Part shown: positions 39,323-50,760 of the stretch, piece by piece | Numbering within the stretch: the first letter of the stretch is position 1 | Layout of the letters: every line of letters begins with the position of its first letter | Assembly: GCA_019095985.1 (NCBI GenBank) | Contig: CM032660.1 | Span: 9,243,501 to 9,307,500, forward strand | DNA length: 64,000 nucleotides | Source: Streblospio benedicti | Taxonomy: Eukaryota; Annelida; Polychaeta; Spionida; Spionidae | Reading direction: 5' to 3' | Notes under the pieces: generated by a model | What the model was told of the DNA's origin: nothing | Databases searched by the model: none | The model's input: the letters and a program-made list of their open reading frames with translations, nothing else | Translations under genes and position numbers: made by a program

Positions 39323-41609
39323 CTACATGTACTCTAACGAACTTGAAATTATTATGATGAACACGTTTACACCACTGACATGCTAAGAATAATGGCAGTT
39401 TTTACGAATAGTGTAAAATATATCTAAATCTATTACCTAAACACATTTCACAGACATTATCTGTCTCATTAACCTTACAATACGTCATCATTACTCAATA
39501 CATGCCAGGGAGAAAACTACAGTGCAGCCTCCTCAAGGCAACCATCTCTGCATTGCGACCCCCTCCCAAGAGGCATGTGCTAAATAGCTCATCATATAAT
39601 TACTCTATAATATAAAACAATTCAACACCAACTAAACACATATAGATCTCTAACAATGTAATAAGTAAAGCCAGGTACATGTATCTTTATTTTTTACTGT
39701 AAATTCAGTACTGGGTCAGCTATGCTCAGTATGCGTGCCTGATAGTTTCCTGACGACAAAACATGTCACCAATGAAGACGTATTACTACAGGCCGAGCGC
39801 ACGGGCACATTGTAGCAATGGTTTTGACAACGTAGGACAGCTAGGTCCTTACTACCAAGCATATACCATGACAGATGTCATAACATCGGCATTCTTTGGA
39901 TACTGCTCGTCAAATAGGTTAGATTCGATTTGTGTAATGCAACACTCGCACATCCTTGGCTGTGTTTGGATCACCATAAGCCACGCCTGCTAGTGTTCAC
40001 CAATCCATTTGGTATTGCTATTATTTGTTTGCTTTAGTAGAATGAGCCGTATAACCATTTGTCCTAAATCTCAGGCACAACCATGGCCCAGTAGCTTATC
40101 TAAGTGAGCGCATATATCTCATGTGTACGAGGCAGACTGTTTGCAGCACAGGGACAGTCGAGTGTTATCTACGTCTTTCTAAATCACACGAGTCATGCAA
40201 GTGAGTTGATATTGTGTGTATAACTGTATATGATTAAATAGTCAGAACTCCAGATAAAATTGTGGTCGTACGTATGTAATTATTGAGATACTTGCACGTA
40301 AGATATATCTGTGTCAATCTTCCCGACGTGATGTCGTTCTTCATCCCAGCTCTCTAACGAATTGCCGCATGAGACATGTGGTAATGCATATTGTGATACA
40401 TAGTTAATCGTCATACATTATATCACAACCCTATGACCCATACTGACTGCGGTTATACTCCATCTACATGCCTACCAGCTCCCCGACCCAGCTAACAAAG
40501 AAAAGCAGTATGAAGAATGCACTCGTTCTATCGTTCTATCAAAAAGTTGCTGACGTTTGCATTGTGTATTTGTAATTTGCATTGTAAGCGTGGTGGTTTC
40601 ATTTTGAACTGACATTATTATGATGGTGGCAAACTTCACTCTCGCCGTTAATATGTACCAATAACTCGTTTGCCAGGGCAAATACACATGATTGATCACG
40701 TTTTTTTTTAACAAAGCCAGCCTCATCACATTATTTTATTTGGATCCGTTGTTGCAAAAGTGGATGCTTCTTTGAACGGAGGCCTTGATAGTGCCTGACA
40801 ATTTGACTATATGCGATACAAATGAAAAGAAACAATTGGATGAAAGAAAGATTGATCACATACTAATAAACAACCGGGTTGATGTATTATATATTTGCAT
40901 AGCGGTGAACATCTTACACTTGCGCTTGGAGACTTGTAAATGTTATCAGTTATTCTATTTCAGCACTATAAATGAAGTGAATGTGTGGAGCTGTGCAAAG
41001 ATAATCTTGAATCTAAAGAACAGCAGCTTAAATGATTCACAAATTCTTGATGTCTGTTGGCAATGTGCAATGTGAAAAGAACAGACATACACTATGTTCT
41101 CAGAGTATTAGAAAGTAGTTGGAATTGTTCTGTTATATGCAGGTGTCGCTCTGCGTAGTATTATTTAAAATTATAATTCATACAATGGCCCCCACTATGG
41201 CAAACGTGTTATGGAAGGTGACGGGGTGGGCCTGACCATGCCCAGGGATCGTTTCTTTTTAGTCGATGTTCGTTCTATTTCCTTTTCAGACGGCCTGTTG
41301 CACATGCATTCTCTTTAATGCTAAATATACGATTTTATTTGTATTTGCCCTTGACTCCGAGCATTCACAATGTAAAACCTCCCGGGCCTTTCTTCCAAGT
41401 ACACGAACACCTGGGACACATCATGCACATGAGGCTAGTCAGAGTAAATTTTAGTATCTCCTGCGATGACGAACATTCTGCATGTTTCTTCGATGGCCAC
41501 AAGGTTTTCAAAAGACCACACAGCCCCACGTGTGTACTGTAGAAATTCCCTACTAACAATTTAAGGCCGCTCGGACCATACTGACCACTGGCTTCAAGTG
41601 ATCGCACCA

Positions 41610-42677
41610 GACAAATGGCCTCTTTATGACGGATTGGGACCGTAAAATGGTTTTAATTTTGAGCTATATTAATTGGATGTTCTTTAGAATATTACAAACC
41701 CCCAATCTCTAAACATTAACACCCAGCCTCTGCCTTCTTCAGATAACCGAGTCTGACTACATTGTGTGGTCTCCATTATAATACACCCACACCCACCCAT
41801 AATCTAAATCACATTAACACCAGCCTCTGCCCTCTCCAAATAAGCTAGTCTGACTACCATACGTGTCCTCTTTATAGAGGTTTGCGGTGGTCTTTTTTTT
41901 ATTCAGGATTGTCTTATTTTTGTATCTAAATGTATGTAAATTACAAACCCCCTCCCATCTAAATCACATTAACATCAACCTCTGCCCTCTCCAGATAAGC
42001 GAGTCTGACTGCCATACGTGGCCTCTCTGCAATATGGAGGCTTGCTGTGGTCTTTGTCATGAATGATTGTAACCGTAAAATGGTCGTATCTTTTAGGTTA
42101 TCTTAATTGAATGCTCTACGTCATATTACACCAACACCCACACCTCTAAATCACATTAACACCCAGCCTCAGCCCTCTTCAGATAAGCGAGTCTGACTAC
42201 CATACGTGGCCTATTTTAAATACGGAGGCTTGCTGTGGTTTTTTTTATGAATGGTTGTAACCGTAAAATGGTCTTATTCTATGGGTTTTCTCAAATGGGT
42301 TACCACAGCTCATTTCCCCCTGTCACCCCTCTTTTAACACCCAGCCTTTGACCTCTTCAGATAAGCGAATACGTGTCCTCTTTATGAGGGTCCGCGGTGG
42401 TCTTTTTTAATGCAGGGTTGTCTTATTTTTGCATCTAAATGGACGTTAAAATTGTATATTACAAACACCGACCCATCTAAATCACATTAAGACCAACCTC
42501 TGCCCTCTTCAGATAAGTAGGTCTGACTACCATACGTGTCCTCTTCATGTGGGTTTGCGGTGGACTTTTTTATGCAGGATTCCCTTATCTGTGTATATAA
42601 ATGAATGCTATATTGCATATTACAATACAAACACCCACCCCTCTAAATCACATTAACACCACCCCTCTACCCTCTTC
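41610..42677 (+). repeat. intronic tandem array whose units copy the exon 3 acceptor and first codons
   Basis: The array has diverged units of about 100-190 bp. Each unit contains TAAATCACATTAACACC, then CCTCTTCAG, then a copy of the start of exon 3 (ATAAGCGAGTCTGACTACCA). Acceptor-like sites lie near 41742, 41839, 41994, 42182, 42360 and 42512, and the real one is at 42679. After ACTACCA the units continue TACGTGTCCTCTTTAT and a dispersed-repeat-like stretch, whereas the real exon continues into coding sequence. The copy at 41839 has lost the AG and the one at 42360 is shortened; the others keep an AG. Confidence 0.85.
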
Positions 42678-42679
42678 AG

Positions 42680-42838
42680 ATAAGCGAGTCTGACTACCAC
42701 GCGGCGTGCGAGCACCTGCGAGCGTGCACCAAGATCCGCCAGTACTCGCTGTGCTACAACCATTGGCTGCACAGCGCCGTCTTCCTGCTCGTCTTCCTCG
42801 CGTCCTGGTGCGCAGCGTTTGGCATCTGGACGAGCCAG
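42680..42838 (+). CDS. TMEM268: TMEM268-like protein, common exon 3 (first membrane segment)
   Basis: The 53 codons, phase 0 at both ends, run from ISESDYHAACEHL to GIWTSQ. The acceptor is CTCTTCAG and the donor CAG/GTATTT. An amphipathic, Cys-containing stretch leads into a hydrophobic run (HSAVFLLVFLASWCAAFGIW) that fits the first of two membrane spans of TMEM268, followed by the short turn TSQ. The SxSDYHAACEHL part corresponds to PADQYRSLAE in the human protein. The GC content is strikingly higher than in the adjacent introns. The 5' edge of this exon is duplicated in the array upstream. Confidence 0.88.
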
Positions 42839-43772
42839 GTATTTGGATGGAGTTTCAATAGTTTGTAGATACGTACACAGTATATAAACGATAAGGTGAT
42901 TGCCTTCTTTTTAGTTTAAAAGTGACTATAAACAGCAGAGGAAAATGCTGACGAACGTGTTATGCTGGATGTAGTTAAGGTGGTCGGTACATGAAATATC
43001 CGATGATGAAGCTAAAGAAGTAAAATATTGCACTTAAGAAAACGTTATGTCAAAAACTGGATATAAGATTATATTCTTCTCTCATGGGGAAAAGCACATT
43101 GCTATTAAAATAATGTATATATACTATTGTGTGCTTGATTTCCCTCCTACTGGTTTTCTAAAATTATTTGCTTTCTCAAAATGCAGACGTTAGAAGAATT
43201 CTGGGAAGACTTGGTAATGAACTTATAAGGACTTATGTGTACATTTTTGTCACATTATTATGCTTACTATATATGTGGGCAACATGATTTTGGCTATGGC
43301 TCATTTTGATTTTTTACCTCTAATAGATTCTGAGTAAAATCTGTGTTGATGCAACGTTTTGCATATATTTTTCGCTTTCTGTGTTAACAATCAATGGTTT
43401 GGTAACGTTTATTTATAATTTTGACCATCATGATTTAACTCAATATTATATGTGATAGTTTAAATTTTACACCACATGCAGTTGACGTTTCACATAATGT
43501 TATTATTTATTATACAAATACTAGTATTGTTGCATTACTCGTGACTATGCCTATATACGTTGTACTCGCTGTTTGCGTTATGTACTCTGGACAGTCGGTA
43601 AATAAGTGCCGTGTTTTCTTTTAAAATAGCATCTAATATAAGATACTACACTACTCTATTAGCAATTAAAGCCCGTGTTCTGTAGCAATAAGAAAGATTT
43701 CACTTGAAACTTTCGATTTGTTGACATTGTAAAGAAAAACTACCTTGTCTAATCTGGCTGGCTGGTCTGTAG
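42839..43772 (+). other. intron 3
   Basis: AT-rich intron of 934 bp. No repeats or exons are recognised. Confidence 0.7.
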
Positions 43773-43868
43773 GGTCTATCAGCTCGCGTGGGCGCGGGTG
43801 TGGTGGTGCTGGCGGCCGTCGCTGTCACCGCCATCTGCTCCTGTGTGTGCGGCTGTGTCAGGCGGAGG
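43773..43868 (+). CDS. TMEM268: TMEM268-like protein, common exon 4 (second membrane segment)
   Basis: The 32 codons, phase 0 at both ends, run from GLSARVG to CVRRR. The second hydrophobic span is GAGVVVLAAVAVTAICSCVC. It ends in several Cys residues, possible lipid-modification sites at the membrane border, and then a basic RRR stop-transfer motif. By the positive-inside rule, the following part faces the cytosol. The acceptor is GTCTGTAG and the donor AGG/GTACGT. Confidence 0.87.
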
Positions 43869-44162
43869 GTACGTCATCCAGCTGAGTTTTTATATGTTAT
43901 GTTTTCAATTTGGAATGCAACCGGTTGTACTTTTGTTAATCTGGCCTCACTGACACGCAACAATTACGTGTAAATCACGCCATGTTCTAATAAAGCATTC
44001 AAACCAGTGGCATTAATTGACCCAGCTAAATAACATCTGTGAAACTGTGGTTGCTTCTTGTGTATCTTATTCACGACAACACGTGTTATATGCAATAGTT
44101 ACGCACTAACAGGGACTTTCCAGATGGTAGCGACTGTCTTGACCACGTGTCGTCTGTTTCAG

Positions 44163-44273
44163 CTGAACAGCCGCACGCGGCACTGCCTCGCCAAGGTGAA
44201 CGAGATCTTCTCGCGCTACAAGCTGCTAGCGGGGCTGGTAGAGGAGGGTGCGCTGACGTGCTACCGGCTCTCT
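44163..44273 (+). CDS. TMEM268: TMEM268-like protein, common exon 5
   Basis: The 37 codons (LNSRTRHCLAKVNEIFSRYK to CYRLS) align with the region after the second span in human TMEM268 ([21 protein letters not shown]). This is a predicted amphipathic helix plus the loop before the YFDL motif. The acceptor is TGTTTCAG. The donor TCT/GTATCC is weak but keeps phase 0 into exon 6. Confidence 0.83.
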
Positions 44274-44633
44274 GTATCCTCACTTTATTTGGAGGGTGTC
44301 CGGGGGAGGGGGCGACCGGTCCATTATAATTGCAACACCAGCATTTTTTCTGTAAAAATCTATTTTCTTTTTGGAACAGACTCTGTACACACATTATTAT
44401 TGGTTGACGGGATTCTCTTTTACTGTGCATATGATTATATTTAGTGCTGCAATATCCCCATTAAAACTGAAATAGTTGAGGATGTTCATACGTCACAAGA
44501 TCTCTTACATGGGCCTAATGAAGATATCTTTCTTTTAATGTAGTCTACTTGAGACTACTTCTGGTAAGAAAGGAAGTAGTTTCACTACTGATTTGATACT
44601 TTCTATAACTGACTTTTCTTAACCGATGCTCAG
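44274..44633 (+). other. intron 5
   Basis: A 360-bp intron with no other feature. Reading on past the weak donor gives an open frame to about 44444, so intron retention would add an unrelated tail and truncate the protein. Confidence 0.6.
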
Positions 44634-44741
44634 ATGCATTTCATATATTTCGATTTGGGACCCTGCATGGAGAAAATGACTGAAGATCTCAACAAACTTG
44701 TGACGAGGAAGAAAAGCAAACACGACAAGCCTCGCGTAATA
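44634..44741 (+). CDS. TMEM268: TMEM268-like protein, common exon 6 (YFDL motif)
   Basis: The 36 codons begin MHFIYFDLGPCMEKM, the best-matching block to human TMEM268 (WFVYFDLENCVQFL). A basic stretch follows (TRKKSKHDKPR). Phase 0 at both ends; acceptor GCTCAG, donor ATA/GTGAGT. The YFDL..C block is the family signature that settled the identification. Confidence 0.88.
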
Positions 44742-45396
44742 GTGAGTGTATTTATACAAAAAATTGCAGCTGGCAATATTTTATTATCATTTTTCAATGA
44801 AAATAACGTTTGAAGTTGCCCTGACCAAATGAGGGATGTTTGACATGAGTGATAGATTTATGCCAGGTCTTTTATTCAAAGCGCGTTCAATTTCAATCGT
44901 GTAAACATTGTGATTTCAAGGATGTGCCCTCCGGGTGTGTTAAAATGAACAACGAATCAAGTAAGTTAAAACCATATGACTAAATGTAAACCAAGATGTG
45001 CACTTGTTACAGTTATCAATGTCTTACTGCAAAATTTTGACATTCCTGCTGATTTTATCTATCAAAACAAAACGTGAGAAAATTCCTCTATTTAAACAAA
45101 TCTGTAAAATGGTTGTGATTATAAAAGGTATTACCTTTTTAAAAATTGAGATTGATTGACTAAATGTCAATTAACGATATATTAAACTGGATGATAGGAT
45201 CTCTTGTGAAAATAAATTCATGTAGGATGACTTTTTACCTCTCTGCTGCACTGGTCATGTGGACTTGAAATAAAATTATATAATTATATTAAACTTTTGA
45301 TTAGTGACAATCAATCAGGTCATGGGATTTCAAACGTTATTTGATGGCTCAGAGTGAGTGATAAGATACAAAGTAAAATTATAAATTGCTTTGTAG
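44742..45396 (+). other. intron 6
   Basis: AT-rich intron of 655 bp. Nothing else is recognised. Confidence 0.7.
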
Positions 45397-45477
45397 GTGT
45401 CTTCTGATGATATGGGTGTTCTTGAAGATACTGACATGGTGCTGCTTTCAGGGGATATTACAGAGAAGCAAAGACAG
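45397..45477 (+). CDS. TMEM268: TMEM268-like protein, common exon 7
   Basis: The 27 codons (VSSDDMGVLEDTDMVLL to EKQRQ) form an acidic linker. It corresponds to the low-conservation acidic insert of the human protein (ENLEDAPLLPG). Phase 0 at both ends; acceptor TTTGTAG, donor CAG/GTACAA. Confidence 0.84.
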
Positions 45478-45587
45478 GTACAAATTGCAAGCATTGTGTC
45501 CATAAAATATCTCTGTATATGTAACATTCAATACATTGGAATATAATTGCTCAATAGCCAATTAATTTGGTGTTGTGTTTGTTTCAG

Positions 45588-45755
45588 GACTTTGCCCGCC
45601 AGCTATTATTTCGCTACTGTGACGCTTTCATCAATGACATTGTCGCAAACCGTATTCGCAAAATTCCTCCAGGAAGACATTCTAGAGACGGAGCCTGCTT
45701 ATGCCAGTATGTGCAGCAGAGGTTCTTTAATTTGAAAAATGAAGACCTGAAATGA
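45588..45755 (+). CDS. TMEM268: TMEM268-like protein, last exon with conserved C-terminus
   Basis: The 55 codons plus TGA run DFARQLLFRYCDAFINDIVA, then IRKIPPGRHSRDGACLCQYV, then QQRFFNLKNEDLK. ARQLL, the following aromatic-rich helix, and the R-H-S...C-x-C-Q block match the C-terminus of human TMEM268 (MARQLLAVFGGYY; RHTNSPRIPCPCQ). The acceptor is TTTGTTTCAG. Vertebrate TMEM268 is a little-studied membrane protein reported to bind integrin beta-4; whether that holds here is unknown. Confidence 0.88.
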   Translation, partial: DFARQLLFRYCDAFINDIVANRIRKIPPGRHSRDGACLCQYVQQRFFNLKNEDLK

Positions 45756-47760
45756 TGATGTTGAAAAAAAAACTCTCTCATCTCTCTCATCACCTGTATC
45801 ACTTTCTTCGGCGACACATGTCCGCGGCATGAGTTCAGCATATTGTAGATTGTTTCAGTTTAATGTTGGATTATCATATTATTATCGCATATATACTAAC
45901 TATACTAAGCTACGTGTAGGTTTACTGTTTTCATGGAGGTTACTTATATACAGGTGTGTATGTTTGAGGAGCATTGACAACACTATAATAAGTAGAACCG
46001 TGTGATCTGGCCAATACGGATATCAGCCAGTGACTAGAAGTGAGTTGACATGATTCAAATAGAACAATATCGCCAAAAAATGGTCCACTGTTATGTAACC
46101 GAATAACTATTGAAAACAACTTTCTGATTTGCAAGCTCGATTCATCAGCGGGTTAGAATGTTTTGGCTATTTTTGTATAATATTGAGTATTTTAGTCAAA
46201 TCAGCAAGAATTCTGGATATATGTATATCAACATTTTGATAATCACACAAGGTGTCTTAGTTCAAATGAGTGAGTTCATAGTAAAACAGTTTGAAGTTAT
46301 GGCACAATTAACCACCTGGGCTTTCGTATATGGTTATTTTGCTGTAGCTTTAAAGAATACATCCTACAGTACACGCGGTTTATTTATTTCCGCCACCTAT
46401 GATTTGGTCACAATCGTTAAATGGGTATGCATACCAACTGAATTTTCATACATCTCTACTTATTATTTGAAATGCAAAATCACCTTCCGAAACTGGGTAT
46501 AAACATAATCAAAATAACGGCAATAACCATTCACTAAGACCTCCATTATCATGGTCAGTTCAAATGTGTGTCTGCTTTTCTGGAAAATTGACCATGTTTT
46601 TTGACGTGGATGTGAACCATGATGCTCCACTCTGATTGCTTTAATGTCAGTATTGTTACGGATATTGTGCACGTTACTGCGTAGTGTGGCTGACATAATC
46701 TGGTCAATACTTAGTTGATCGTAAAGGCCTTATTTTGGTTGAACATAATGGCCGGTTTTGGACGGTGACAATGGACAGCTACAAAAATTCATCCGACAAC
46801 ATTCACATCCTGGAAAGGGGTTTGTGTACGTTGTGTTTGATTTAGGCATAACATGCCTCGAATACAACTGTGTATGTGGTGGCCATGCTATGTATACGTA
46901 TTTTAGTACAATAAGGTCAACAACTGTGAAGGTTCGAATCTGGTGTAAAATGTATTTCCTACAGTTCTTATTATGTTACATAATCTTGAAAGCTGCTATT
47001 TCCAACCGTGCGGGAACGGAGAAAGAGCTTTTATTTCCATGATGCCTGTATAAGTGTAACAATTATTTATTTGCAAAACATTTCAAGTAAAGTAAACATA
47101 AGTGAGACTGTAAGTGTGCATTTATTTACAACATTGGAGATGTGTACATACTTAACTAAATTGAATTTTCTTTGCATTGTTATATTTATCAAATATCTGT
47201 GATGGTTTTAATTATAAGTGGTGGCTTGAATATCCTAACAAATATATTCTGTATATCAGTTTGACTACGTTACATTGAATGTGTCTGGTTCCATACAACA
47301 TTATACTGAATTTTAACAAGAATTGTTATGAATTTTGATTGTGAATGTTAAAACATTGGTTGTCAAAAATACCTGGTGGTGTAATTTTACTGGGAACAAA
47401 TTCAGTATCATTAAAAACATGGCGGGTTCACGGGAATCTCTTTTACACTGTGTATATACAGTATCTTACTTCCAATAATTTGTGAGTGTGATGAGCCCAA
47501 TATTTAAGTGAGAATGAGAAAAAAATATAATGTCCAACCAATCGCATATGATTTGGACACTAGTAGGTTAGGGTAATTTTTGTCTCAAGTGTTACGCTTC
47601 CACTCCACACTCTATCGTTTCACACTATGGTGCTGGCTTATAATCCACATCTCCGAGTACAAGACATTTTACTTATTTCACTGCAGCAGTGATGTATACT
47701 GATGTGCTTATTATGATGAACATAGGAGAATCACAATAAAATATTATGTACCACAAATAT
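45756..47760 (+). other. probable 3'UTR of the TMEM268-like gene
   Basis: About 2 kb of AT-rich sequence with no further exon, up to the first AATAAA at 47735. The open frames at 46158-46502 and 46758-47042 have no recognisable motifs and are treated as chance. A B-box-like GGTTCGAATCTGG at about 46932 may be a SINE trace. Confidence 0.45.
47735..47740 (+). terminator. candidate polyadenylation signal, TMEM268-like gene
   Basis: This is the first AATAAA after the stop codon. It is followed within 30-60 bases by T/G-rich sequence (TTTTTATTGTTGGTTTGTTC), the usual downstream element. Confidence 0.5.
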
Positions 47761-49259
47761 CATTTTTATTGTTGGTTTGTTCATGTTTGTCATTGTTATT
47801 TCCCCATTTCTATGCTAGATCTACCATAACAAAATATAAATAGTATGCAAAATTTCATAAGTTAAAGACTTTCTCTAAATTTATAGATTGATTTAAGTCA
47901 TGTCTAACAACAATTAGTATGAAACAATAATTACCACTACAAATGATTAGCTGATATTACATTCACTGTAAAATTAAGTTAGAACACTGCATGATGGAAT
48001 CACAACGGCATCATAGGACTGTCCGCATGTTGCAGCATTTTTTTTCTATCTCGCACTTGCTAATTTCAGTTAAACATCGATGCAGTATTTTGCTTTGTTC
48101 TTTTTATTCAATTATTTCATAATGGGTGTAAAGGTTTGCGTGATACTACAATTTTACTAATTATGTGCCCGCAAAACTTGTCACTCATATCATACCAAAT
48201 TCTGTAGTGCCCGATCAGTCAACACAGACTCAATGTAGATGAAACATCCAGTAGTACAAAACAAAGTATGGAAACGCCATGAAATAAGATTTAAATAAAT
48301 AGTTACATATTTATGATGTAATCCATATATAAACATGCTATATATGCTATCATTACAGCGCATCCATACTATCAAACATGCACTTTTAATACCATTGGCG
48401 TTCGCACAACACGGCCAGTGGTCTCTGCTCACGGCAGGTATTAATTACCGTACGATAACAGAGATAACACAACCACGTGCTTGTAGCCAACACACACACC
48501 AGCTTCTTGTCCATCTTGTTAGAAGAAGATTTACACCGACGAGCACCTATCGCGTCGTCTGCGTGGCGTTAGCGCGGCCATCAAGCCTGCCGGGCTGGGG
48601 AGAATTAACAGCGATAGCCCCGGTCGTGAGGACCAGTGATTTGGGGCCATTAACAATGTGTTGTGGAGGGGCAGGAATGCTGTATGGCTCCGGGCCACTG
48701 TCCCTAAGGCATGTGAGCTATGCGAGCTAAGGTTTATGTGAGGTTTACTATGTATATAGGCACAGGTTTGGCAAAAATGTTGAGGACGACTATGGATCTT
48801 TTAGAAGCGGTTTATGCGCGTGAATATGTGTATGTATTTGAATGTGTATTCGACCAGCTGTGTCAATATATCTGTCTAGCTCTAATAGAGGGAAAGAAGT
48901 CAATATAGTATGTCATATGCACACACAATTAAAGAAGCCAAGTGTTACATGGAATAGGGTGCTGCTGCATGTACTTTTTTATAATGTTCATATTATGGCA
49001 TTAACTTTGCTAAATCAAGGAGTTGTAAACAAGATCCTTATGAGTAGACTCTTATGTTATCCTTGTAATCATCTAAAACACAGTAGGTTTGCCCTACTAC
49101 ATACTTTCTTATAGAACGGCATTTAAGCAAACTTCTCACATGGGTAGAAAGAAGGAGATATACTGTGTATTATATTACACACATACATATATTATATCTT
49201 CGTATTCCCTGCACGGAAAAAAAATCCTGTGAAACACAAATGTATCGAGTTGTCACAGA

Positions 49260-49720
49260 AACTCAACCCCTCTCAGCCTGCACTTGTCTATTGACGCCGA
49301 AGCCACCTGCGTTGTCTACGTAATCATTCCACACATTCTTCGTCACCTTGCACAAATACTAGACGTGATTTCAAACAGCATCGATCATTCTGTGCGTCTC
49401 GGAGCAGTTAAACCAACACGCCGTGGTGTTTAACACCGGTTAAGGGCAGGCATTGAGCTGAAAAGCCGCTAACTCCGTTGTTTCCTCAGGGCAGGTAGGC
49501 CCTTGAGTGGGACCTTACGGTGTCCAGGAGGGACTATTCTGAGTTGGCAGGCTCAAGAAGCCCTCAACAAAGCACGCCCTCGGGTCACTAACACGGAACA
49601 ATTGGGTGTCAATCGTCTGCCTAAAAAGTATCCATTGACGAGTTTGCGAGTGACGGACTCGTTATTGTGATGAAATTAAGCAGACGCCTGTGTTACTTTG
49701 GAGAGTGCTAATGGTCTTTT
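49260..49720. promoter_or_regulatory. candidate conserved non-coding block downstream of Lmx1
   Basis: A long, non-repetitive, GC-richer stretch has Sox-type GAACAATTGG and several homeodomain-like words and no coding frame. It lies about 3.3 kb beyond the inferred Lmx1 3' end, a place where developmental genes often keep enhancers. It was judged by composition only. Confidence 0.22.
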
Positions 49721-50289
49721 CATGAGATTGAGTTAACTGACCATAATAGAGACGGTTAGTTATGGACACATACGTCACGAGTCCTGGAAGGTTAAGTGAA
49801 GGATGTGAAGTTGGTGAATGGTGTATTGTGACTTGTTGCTGAGTGCTGTGTCGCGTGCCTTTTTGTAATTCACGTGATCGCTATTGGACAAGTTTCGTTG
49901 TTCTTGACTAGATGTGTTACATTCGAATGGAGTTAGAGAATACAAAAACTACAAAAAGACACTAACAAAGCGCAAGTGAATATCTGATAATACCACACAA
50001 AACAGCCAGGGTACCAGCTGAACTATGTAAACCAACCCCACCAGCTTAATGATTGGATTGAAAACATGGAAAACAAATATCTCAGCTGAATGACTAAAAT
50101 TGTGTTTTAGGGGGACTGGACATCTGATTTCGGTGTCAGTTACAACATAAAATAACATTGCGTCCATCACAGTGAGTTTTATCAACACGTGCTCGAAACC
50201 AGTTTACTGCTTACGTCACGTACCAAATGACCGGTGTCACCGATTGTGCCATATAACTCCAGAATAGGTAAATTTTGTGGTGACAAACT

Positions 50290-50760
50290 TATTAACTCTT
50301 AATCACAGCTGATCTTTAAAACGCAAACCACACGCACGTGACGTCTCAAATTGCGTCGGTCTTTAACTCGGGACCCTCCCCAGACACCGTTGCTCGTAAC
50401 CGAACCCCATTCGTGCGTGCACATAAACCATCGGCCGCCTGCGCATTCATTAAGTACGGCTTACGACGTGGCTGGCACAGATTAATCCGCGCGCACAATA
50501 GTGCCACTGCTCAGCGCTTTGTAACGCCGTGACCCGGCTCTTTTGTGCCCGTAACCCCCGCATTGTGGGCCCTGACCTCCTGTTTATGGCAAATTGTTCG
50601 CATGTGCCCCCGAGCCGTGCATTTGACGCCGCTGTTCCCACGATCTGCGTGAAAATTGTCGTCTGCTGAACGGCCCGGACTACTTTGTTTTGTTTCGCAG
50701 GGCGCTGTCAAAAGAGCACGCCCCGATTTATTTATTTTCTGCTATTGAAGGACAATCGTT
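50290..50760. promoter_or_regulatory. GC/CpG-rich non-coding block
   Basis: This is a sharp rise in GC and CpG (CACGTGACGTC, GCGCGCAC, CGGCCCGGAC) with overlapping short open frames on both strands (50338-50532, 50450-50641, 50511-50711), typical of a CpG-rich non-coding block. It could be an enhancer or a promoter of an unseen transcript. No exon is supported. Confidence 0.25.

Larger units (their letters stand above)
37443..42679 (+). other. intron 2, with an antisense remnant and an exon-edge repeat array
   Basis: The intron contains A-rich sequence near 37.6 kb, a broken antisense coding remnant (38725-39320), a tRNA T-arm-like hairpin at 39305-39322 and the repeat array at 41610-42677. 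The rest (39.4-41.6 kb) shows nothing I can name. Confidence 0.6.

Noticed and set aside
46158-46502. 114-residue frame after the TMEM268-like stop codon
   Set aside because: It lies in the probable 3'UTR, has AT-driven composition and no motif.
48335-48730. 131-residue frame in the intergenic region
   Set aside because: No conserved motif, no consistent splice sites, mixed composition; taken as chance in a GC-richer patch.
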